Below, piece by piece: positions 4,443 through 9,205 of a DNA stretch of 9,205 bases. Position numbers and translations under genes: made by a program. This DNA is from Anaerolinea thermophila. Its GTDB lineage: Bacteria > Chloroflexota > Anaerolineae > Anaerolineales > Villigracilaceae. Each line of letters begins with the position of its first letter. Within the stretch, counting starts at the first letter, position 1. The stretch covers positions 1-9,205 of the forward strand of contig DZBA01000118.1 of NCBI GenBank assembly GCA_022729775.1, read 5' to 3'. Under the pieces are notes generated by a model. The model saw nothing but the letters and a program-made list of their open reading frames with translations. It was not told the origin of the DNA and did no database searches.

Positions 4443-5657
4443 ATGCGCCATCTCGATATTGCGCCCGACTTGTTTCCAAATCTTTTATCTGATATTGCAG
4501 CGCAGGCTGCCAGATTGAATATGCCTTGCTACCTTGTCGGCGGATTTGTGCGCGACTTGCTTTTAAAAACAAGCGTTAATGATTTCGATGTTGTTGTGGT
4601 CGGCGACGCGATTCGATTGGGGAATGCGCTGGTTGGCGAATATGGCGGCAAACTTACCGCGCATCATAAATTTCACACCGCTGTTTGGCAGCCTTCCAAC
4701 GCGCTTGAATCTTTTGACTTAATCACCGCGCGTTCCGAAACTTACCATCACCCCGGCGCATTGCCTACGGTCAAGCCATCGAGTATCGAGGACGACTTGC
4801 GCCGCCGCGATTTCACTGTCAATGCAATGGCTGTGCGTTTGGACGGTGAATATTTTGGCGCATTGTTGGATCCGCTTGGCGGGGAGCATGACCTCGCGCA
4901 AGGCGTCATCCGCGTTTTACATTCGCGCTCGTTTGTGGATGACCCCACGCGCATCTTTCGCGCTGCCCGATATGAACAGCGATACGGATTTCATCTTGCG
5001 CCAGAAACGCGCGCGCTGGTCAATCAAGAATCTTTGGGAACGCTTTCCACGTTGAGCGGCGAAAGGCTTCGCCATGAGTTCGATTTGATTTTCGAGGAAG
5101 AAAAAGCCGCGCGGATGTTATCGCGTTTGCGTGAGTTCGGCGTTCTCGATATGTTTCACCTGCCTGAATTCAATGAGGCATGTTTACCCTTGCTTGAAGA
5201 TAAACCAGCGCCTGAATTTGGCATTCCTGAAAATCGTATTCTGTTTGGCTATTTATTTTGGCTGATGAATTTGCAAACAGATTCCATTGCATCTATCGCC
5301 CGACGGCTCGATTTCGATGCGGAATTAAAAATGGCGGCGCTGGCGGCTGCCCACTTAAAAATGGACTTGTCCGCGCTGAAAATATCCAAACCTAGCGCAT
5401 GGACATTTTATCTTGAAAAATTTCCATTAACCTCCGTGTACGCGCTGTGGCTTGCGACGAAAGAGTCCGCGCTGGGGAGTTTCCTAGTACAATGGCGGCA
5501 TATAAAACCCGCTGTCACAGGAAATGATTTGAAGGCGCGCGGCATTCCCGCAGGTCCGCGTTATAAGGAAATTCTGACCCAACTCCGCGCCGCGTGGCTG
5601 GATGGGGAAGTGAAAAATTTGGAAGAAGAAAAGGAATTGTTGATTGCATTGCTATGA
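4443..5657 (+). CDS. cca: Class II tRNA nucleotidyltransferase / poly(A) polymerase family protein (Cca-like)
   Basis: Cytoplasmic template-free nucleotidyltransferase of the class that adds CCA to tRNA 3' ends, or a close relative that adds only CC, only A, or poly(A). The 404-residue product has the head motif YLVGGFVRD (30-38) and the catalytic metal-binding pair D47-x-D49 in NDFDVVVVG. It also has RRRDFTVNAMA (120-130), the DPLGG turn (143-147), DDPTRIFRAARYEQRYGF (166-183, neck/base recognition) and SGERLRHEF further on. The C-terminal helical part ends in GNDLKARGIPAGPRYKEIL, typical of bacterial Cca. The exact specificity of class II members cannot be decided by eye; CCA-adding is the default because no other copy is in view. 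It starts 8 bp after prmA with an A/T-rich gap and no clear Shine-Dalgarno, so coupling is likely. Its TGA overlaps the next ATG by four bases. Confidence 0.9.
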   Translation: MRHLDIAPDLFPNLLSDIAAQAARLNMPCYLVGGFVRDLLLKTSVNDFDVVVVGDAIRLGNALVGEYGGKLTAHHKFHTAVWQPSNALESFDLITARSETYHHPGALPTVKPSSIEDDLRRRDFTVNAMAVRLDGEYFGALLDPLGGEHDLAQGVIRVLHSRSFVDDPTRIFRAARYEQRYGFHLAPETRALVNQESLGTLSTLSGERLRHEFDLIFEEEKAARMLSRLREFGVLDMFHLPEFNEACLPLLEDKPAPEFGIPENRILFGYLFWLMNLQTDSIASIARRLDFDAELKMAALAAAHLKMDLSALKISKPSAWTFYLEKFPLTSVYALWLATKESALGSFLVQWRHIKPAVTGNDLKARGIPAGPRYKEILTQLRAAWLDGEVKNLEEEKELLIALL

Positions 5658-6421
5658 ACCTCCAACCCTATCTTGATTTTGCTACTTCGCTTGCATATCG
5701 CGCGGGCATGATTACATTAGGTTATTACAACATCGGCATTGACGTCAAAATGAAAGAAGGCAATGACCCTGTCACCGCCGCTGACCATGAAGCGGAAAAA
5801 TACATCCGCGCGGAAATCGAGCGCGCGTATCCGGGTCATGCAATTGTCGGTGAAGAATTTGGCGCCAGCGCCGGCAATGGCAGCGCGTTCCGTTGGACGA
5901 TTGACCCCATTGATGGAACAAAATCTTTTGTGCGCGGCGTGCCTTTATACGGCGTGTTGATTGGTTTGGAAATCGAAGGCGTGATTCGCGTTGGCGCGGC
6001 TTTTTATCCCCCGTTGAATGAGATGTTGTGCGCGGCTGATGGCTTGGGATGTTGGTGGAACAGCCGCCGCGCGCATGTTTCGGATGTGGATGACCTTTCA
6101 CGCGCGTGCGTCACCACCTCTGATTTTGAACGGCTTGGCGAAAAAGACCCAACGCTCGTGCAGCGTTTTGCAAAACGAAAAGCCCTGCTGCGGACATGGG
6201 GCGACGCGTACGGTTATGCCCTTGTCGCCACCGGGCGCGCGGAAGTATGTATTGACCCCTTCCTTGATTTGTGGGATTATGGTCCCTACCCGGTCATCAT
6301 GCGCGAGGCAGGCGGTTACTTTGGGACGTGGCTTGGCAGCGAAGGTCACACCCCGGGTGACGCGCTGGCATGTAACGCGGCGATTAAGTCGCAGGTCATC
6401 GAAGTCATGCGCGGCGCGTAA
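5654..6421 (+). CDS. Inositol-monophosphatase family phosphatase, histidinol-phosphatase (HisN) type
   Basis: Mg2+-dependent phosphatase of the IMPase superfamily, probably cytoplasmic. From ATG 5654 it has 255 residues, the usual length. Metal and catalytic motifs are intact: GNDPVTAADHEAE (36-48), GEEFG (66-70), DPIDGTKSFVRGVPLYG (84-100) and WDYGPYPVIMREAGG (207-221, with the third-metal Asp208). The wording DPIDGTKSFVRGVPLYGVLIGLE matches the histidinol-phosphatase (HisN) subgroup, which carries out the penultimate step of histidine synthesis, better than classical inositol phosphatase. No his genes are nearby, so this stays provisional and I give no symbol. The start was chosen from the ATGA overlap with the cca-like gene, indicating coupled translation. 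An upstream start at 5594 would lie within that gene and add non-conserved residues. Confidence 0.88.
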   Translation: MNLQPYLDFATSLAYRAGMITLGYYNIGIDVKMKEGNDPVTAADHEAEKYIRAEIERAYPGHAIVGEEFGASAGNGSAFRWTIDPIDGTKSFVRGVPLYGVLIGLEIEGVIRVGAAFYPPLNEMLCAADGLGCWWNSRRAHVSDVDDLSRACVTTSDFERLGEKDPTLVQRFAKRKALLRTWGDAYGYALVATGRAEVCIDPFLDLWDYGPYPVIMREAGGYFGTWLGSEGHTPGDALACNAAIKSQVIEVMRGA

Positions 6422-6427
6422 TTTTTT
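6408..6427 (+). terminator. Possible weak terminator overlapping the phosphatase stop codon
   Basis: A short stem TGCGC (6408-6412) / GCGTA (6416-6420), with one G-U pair and a 3-nt loop, is followed by A and six Ts (6422-6427). It spans the TAA stop at 6419-6421. It sits where the plus-strand operon must end before the convergent genes, but the stem is only 5 bp. Confidence 0.3.
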
Positions 6428-6439
6428 GAACCATGTTAT

Positions 6440-6985
6440 CTATTGAGGAATGGGCGCGAACATTTCATAGAGCGCGCTTCCGCTTTTTCCCTGAGCCTCA
6501 TCTTTATATTTTTGAATGGGGATGCGCACAACAACGCGTTCTGCGTCGTTGTCCTCGAACCAAAATTCCACAAACCCCTCATTACCCTTGATTGTTTCAC
6601 GCGGGATTTTCAACACCAGCGACATAATTTGAGCCGCCCAATTTCCCATATCTTCTTGCTTGGTCAGGTCATCCACCGGGAGCGAGATATAAAAATCCGT
6701 TTCCATAACATGAAAGTCCGCGTGACCATCCGCGTAGACACAGTTTTCGCCGTACAGACTCGCGCGCGCGGATGCCTGGGGATTTATCTCGCTCACCGCC
6801 GCAGAAATTGTTTCTGTCAATTCGGGCGCGTCTTGAGATGCCCACATATAAGAGCAGCCTGCGTAGGTTGGGGTGGGGGAAGCCGCACTTGGGCTTTCGA
6901 CGGGCGCGGTTCCATTTTGCAAGGTGAGCAACCCCGCCGCCGCCGCAAGTATCGCGGGAATGACCCAATTTTTTTTAAATTTCAT
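6440..6985 (-). CDS. Predicted exported protein of unknown function
   Basis: I do not recognise a family. The 181-residue product starts MKFKKNWVIP and has a hydrophobic segment (about 8-23, IPAILAAAAGLLTLQ), which looks like a signal peptide or an N-terminal membrane anchor. A Pro/Ser/Thr-rich linker (about 26-40, PVESPSAASPTPT) follows. There is no lipobox cysteine at the end of the hydrophobic stretch, so it is not a standard lipoprotein. Only two cysteines exist (C44 and C82), which could form a disulphide outside the cell. The mature part has CVYADGHADFHVMETDFYISLP (82-103) and a second region with FVEFWFEDNDAERVVVRIP. The overall look is a mixed alpha/beta domain. It starts 11 bp after the amidohydrolase stop and is probably the last gene of that operon. 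No clear Shine-Dalgarno is seen. Confidence 0.75.
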   Translation of the reverse strand: MKFKKNWVIPAILAAAAGLLTLQNGTAPVESPSAASPTPTYAGCSYMWASQDAPELTETISAAVSEINPQASARASLYGENCVYADGHADFHVMETDFYISLPVDDLTKQEDMGNWAAQIMSLVLKIPRETIKGNEGFVEFWFEDNDAERVVVRIPIQKYKDEAQGKSGSALYEMFAPIPQ

Positions 6986-6996
6986 GTCTTAAAAAA

Positions 6997-8187
6997 TTAC
7001 TTCAAAATATCCGCAGCGGCGGCAGACATCAGCCCCGCGCCGGTGATTAAAGCCTGCTCATCGAAATCGAATTTGGGATGATGATGCCCATAGTCGAGAT
7101 GTTTTTCTTGATTTGCCGAGCCGATAAAGAAGTAACAGCCCGCCACTTTTTCCTGCATGAAAGCCATATCCTCCGCGCCCATGGTGAGGTAGGGGGTGGA
7201 ATCATGATTCAGCGCGGGCAGCAACCGCCGCGCGGTTTCCTGCACTTTCGCGGTGACCTGTTCCGCGTTGATGAGCGGGGGCGTGATTCGTTTTACGTTG
7301 ATATCTGCCGCGCATCCCATTGCGGACGCGACTCCGCCGACAAGTTCCTCGAAGCGCTTCACAACTTTTTCGCGCACATTGGGGTCAAACGTGCGAATGG
7401 TTCCTTGCAAGGTCGCCTCCTGCGGAATGACGTTGAATGTCGTACCGCTGTTGATGACCGTAAAACTGACGACCGCTGTTTCCAGCGGGGCGACATTGCG
7501 CGAGACAATGCTCTGCGCCGCTGAAACGATTTGCGCCGCGCATAAGATTGGGTCAACGGTGGTGTGCGGCATTGCGCCATGTCCGCCCTTGCCGGTGATT
7601 TTGACGCTGAACTCATCCGCGCCTGCCATGACTGGACCTTGGGCAACGTGTACCCAGCCAAGCGGTTTATCGTTCCACAGGTGCAGCGAGAGGGTCATAT
7701 CCACTTTGGGATTTTCCAGCACGCCGTCGCGCATCATCATTTCCGCGCCGCCGACTTCTTCGCCGTTCAATCCTTCTTCAGATGGCTGAAAGCAAAATTT
7801 GATGCTGCCCGCCAATTCGTTTTTATGCGCGTTGAGAATTTTGGCAACGGTCAAACCGATTGCGGTGTGACCGTCGTGTCCGCAGGCGTGCATGACCCCG
7901 CTGTTTTGCGAGGCATACTCCGCGCCGGTGTCTTCAGTGATGGGCAGCGCGTCCATGTCAAAGCGCAGCAGCAGCGTGGGACCGGGCTTTGCGCCTTCGA
8001 GCAAGCCGACCACGCCGGTTTTTCCCACGCCTTTGGTGACTTCGATGCCGAGCGCTTCCAGTTCTTTTGCGACAATGCCGCCGGTGCGCGCTTCATGAAA
8101 TCCCAATTCGGGATGCGCGTGAAAATCACGCCGCATGGATTTTGCGTATGTAAATAATTCTTCTGCTTCTTTAAGAAAATTCATCAT
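6997..8187 (-). CDS. M20D family metallo-amidohydrolase (N-acyl-amino-acid / hippurate / IAA-conjugate hydrolase type)
   Basis: Two-metal (Zn or Mn) hydrolase that cleaves N-acyl amino acids or related amides, releasing the acid and the amino acid; the exact substrate is unknown. The 396-residue length matches M20D enzymes. Conserved parts: RRDFHAHPELGFHEART (19-35), RFDMDALPI (75-83), HACGHDGHT (100-108, ligands C102 and H104), QPSEEG (134-139, catalytic E137 and metal E138), LSLHLW (H169 ligand) and GHHHPKFDFDE (367-377, H369 ligand). A dimerisation (lid) domain lies about residues 185-295 with KGGHGAMPHTTVDP. No signal peptide, so cytoplasmic. The start follows AAGG (8196-8193), 5 nt upstream, which belongs to the 7-bp repeat filling the gap to the PIG-L gene. 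An alternative ATG three bases later (8184) cannot be excluded. Confidence 0.93.
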   Translation of the reverse strand: MMNFLKEAEELFTYAKSMRRDFHAHPELGFHEARTGGIVAKELEALGIEVTKGVGKTGVVGLLEGAKPGPTLLLRFDMDALPITEDTGAEYASQNSGVMHACGHDGHTAIGLTVAKILNAHKNELAGSIKFCFQPSEEGLNGEEVGGAEMMMRDGVLENPKVDMTLSLHLWNDKPLGWVHVAQGPVMAGADEFSVKITGKGGHGAMPHTTVDPILCAAQIVSAAQSIVSRNVAPLETAVVSFTVINSGTTFNVIPQEATLQGTIRTFDPNVREKVVKRFEELVGGVASAMGCAADINVKRITPPLINAEQVTAKVQETARRLLPALNHDSTPYLTMGAEDMAFMQEKVAGCYFFIGSANQEKHLDYGHHHPKFDFDEQALITGAGLMSAAAADILK

Positions 8188-8190
8188 CTT

Positions 8191-8225
8191 AACCTTTGAC
8201 CTTCAACCTATAACCTTTAACCTAC
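8191..8225 (-). repeat. 7-bp tandem repeat (five AAAGGTT-like units) in the PIG-L to M20 gap
   Basis: On the plus strand five units begin at 8191, 8198, 8205, 8212 and 8219: AACCTTT, GACCTTC, AACCTAT, AACCTTT and AACCTAC. In the sense of the genes they read as A/G-rich AAAGGTT-type units. The repeat overlaps the PIG-L TAG stop (8224-8222), takes up nearly the whole 34-bp gap, and its last unit supplies the only Shine-Dalgarno candidate of the amidohydrolase gene. Same period, but a different sequence from the CGTGNTN repeats at 1863 and 3990. Confidence 0.8.
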
Positions 8226-8950
8226 CCATACCTCACCACGCGAAATTTTTCCTCAAATCTTGGGGCTTCGTCTGTGCTGTCTTCGGTTCGGCGTGATTTC
8301 ATGCGTTCGATGAGTTTTTCAACATCCTGCACTTGCGTTTTATGTTCGAGGATGGCTTTCATTTTTATCTCCCAAAATTCGGTCACATCAATTGTGACAT
8401 TGGGCTGGTTGGTCAGCGAACACCAGACTTCCTTTGGCATGTGCGGTTGAAATCCCTCCGCGAGCAATTCGGGAAAGTATGCGACATTGTTTGCCGCCGG
8501 GAAAACCGCGTCGAGCGTTGCCTGTCCGCAGGCGCGGTGGTCGGGATGGTTGATGCCATACATGGCGAAGAGATTCTGCGGGTCGCAGGTGACGAGGATG
8601 TCGGGCGTTTCGCGGCGGATGACGCGGACGAGGTCGCGGCGCAGATTTAAATCCGCGACGACGTATCCATCTTCGCGGTCGAGGAAATGCACCGCGCGCG
8701 CGCCGATTACTCGCGCGGCGTTGTTTTGTTCCACGCGCCGAATCGCGCATAATTTTTCAGGCGTCATCCCCGGTGATGTCGCGGGATTGAAGCCCTTATC
8801 GCCGCAGGTTAAAAGCGCGTAGGTGATTTGATGTCCCGCGCGCGCCCAACGCGCCAGCGTCGCGCCGCAAAAAAATTCCGGGTCGTCTGGGTGTGCCAGA
8901 ACGACCAGGATTTTTTTTGTTTCCTGCCAGTTTTCAGGTTGAAGCGTCAT
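8222..8950 (-). CDS. PIG-L (LmbE-like) family N-deacetylase
   Basis: Zinc-dependent deacetylase fold that removes acetyl (or similar acyl) groups from N-acetylglucosamine-type compounds; members act in mycothiol and bacillithiol synthesis and in antibiotic and lipid-sugar pathways. The 242-residue length is typical. The zinc motif AHPDDPEF is at 19-26 (ligands H20 and D23) after the strand ILVVL. Then come the LTCGDKG loop (47-53), IRRVEQNNAARVIG (70-83, the family helix with RxxE), DPQN (123-126) and the third-ligand motif HPDH (135-138). HKTQ at 203-206 stands where many relatives have HxSQ. No signal peptide, so cytoplasmic. The substrate is not readable. It starts 12 bp after the PSP1-like gene and precedes the M20D amidohydrolase, so two amide-cleaving enzymes share one operon. 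No clear Shine-Dalgarno. Confidence 0.92.
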   Translation of the reverse strand: MTLQPENWQETKKILVVLAHPDDPEFFCGATLARWARAGHQITYALLTCGDKGFNPATSPGMTPEKLCAIRRVEQNNAARVIGARAVHFLDREDGYVVADLNLRRDLVRVIRRETPDILVTCDPQNLFAMYGINHPDHRACGQATLDAVFPAANNVAYFPELLAEGFQPHMPKEVWCSLTNQPNVTIDVTEFWEIKMKAILEHKTQVQDVEKLIERMKSRRTEDSTDEAPRFEEKFRVVRYG

Positions 8951-8962
8951 GATTGTGGGATT

Positions 8963-9205
8963 TTATTTTTTGTTGTTTTTTGCGGGTTTTCCGCATGTGC
9001 ATTCACCGCCATCGTGCTTATCACACGGCGCTTGTGATTTGCGGCGCAGGGTTTCGAGCTCGTCCCAGGGTTGAATTTCTTCGCGCGTGAAGGTGAATTG
9101 CTGCGGGCGTTCGTTGGGCGTTTCGATCAGCACGACCACCTTGTCGCTCATGGGGATGAGGTCAATGACTTTGCCTTCGCCTTTGGGCGTGACCACGCGC
9201 TTGTT
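8963..9205 (-). CDS. C-terminal fragment, PSP1-domain / RicT-like protein (partial)
   Basis: The frame is open to the window end; 80 residues are visible, beginning NKRVVTPKGEGKVIDL. This opening and the following beta-hairpin (KVVVLIETPNERPQQFTFTREEIQPW) resemble the C-terminal part of PSP1/RicT (YaaT-like) proteins, where a basic VxTPxGEGxV motif is common. RicT-type proteins act in an RNA-processing complex in Bacillus, but the core PSP1 domain is outside the window, so the call is provisional. A different small beta-barrel domain remains possible. The tail is Lys-rich with a Cys/His cluster (PCDKHDGGECTCGKP), which might bind metal. The GTG at 9196 is not taken as the start, because the reading frame and the similarity run through it to the edge. 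The PIG-L gene follows after 12 bp, so it is probably the same transcript. Confidence 0.55.
   Translation of the reverse strand, partial: NKRVVTPKGEGKVIDLIPMSDKVVVLIETPNERPQQFTFTREEIQPWDELETLRRKSQAPCDKHDGGECTCGKPAKNNKK

Noticed and set aside
6900..6985. Lipoprotein signal (lipobox) in the exported unknown
   Set aside because: The first cysteine is residue 44, well after the hydrophobic segment, and the sequence before it (TYAG) follows a Pro/Ser/Thr linker and not a signal core.
6443..7081. 212-codon open frame on the plus strand opposite the exported protein
   Set aside because: It is low in recognisable features. The minus-strand frame has a signal-like N-terminus and fits the operon spacing, so it is preferred, though neither has a known family.
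7564..8157. 197-codon open frame on the plus strand opposite the M20D gene
   Set aside because: The opposite strand carries a complete M20D enzyme with all metal ligands. This frame has no recognisable motif or start signal.

Overview
The window reads as a piece of a chromosome from a bacterium of moderate G+C, rich in CGCG-type words. My best guess is an uncultured member of the Anaerolineae (Chloroflexota). The guess rests on the overall protein character, the dnaK-dnaJ / nudix / crcB-DUF190 / prmA / cca mixture, and the abundance of short palindromic and heptad repeats between genes; it is an inference, not something the sequence proves. All protein calls come from reading motifs by eye.

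Plus strand, 1-6421. The window opens inside dnaK (its C-terminal third), followed by dnaJ. The dnaK-dnaJ gap is filled by a 79-bp palindrome. After dnaJ comes a 282-bp gap holding a 7-bp tandem repeat, a likely rho-independent terminator, a long inverted repeat and a probable promoter. Next are a Nudix hydrolase, a second palindromic repeat, crcB (fluoride channel), a DUF190 gene, a double hairpin, prmA (L11 methyltransferase), a class II tRNA nucleotidyltransferase/poly(A) polymerase gene, and an inositol-monophosphatase-family gene of the histidinol-phosphatase type that overlaps the previous gene by ATGA.

Minus strand, 9205-6440. A gene set converges on the plus-strand genes with only 18 bp between the two stop codons. 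In reading order it holds the C-terminal end of a PSP1/RicT-like protein, a PIG-L (LmbE) family deacetylase, an M20D amidohydrolase and a small exported protein of unknown function. Gaps are 11-34 bp, so they are probably one transcript. The gap between PIG-L and M20 is itself a 7-bp tandem repeat.

The genes are mainly housekeeping: protein folding (DnaK/DnaJ), fluoride export (CrcB), ribosome and tRNA modification (PrmA, Cca), and small-molecule hydrolysis. I see no CRISPR, transposase, phage, tRNA or rRNA gene, and no gene-free stretch longer than 300 bp. The most unusual content is the density of short structured repeats: seven in 9.2 kb, in four structural types, several of them touching start codons, stop codons or ribosome-binding sites. 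No clear new enzymatic system is visible. The best candidates for new biology are these repeats, the crcB-DUF190 pair and the amidohydrolase operon with its exported unknown.
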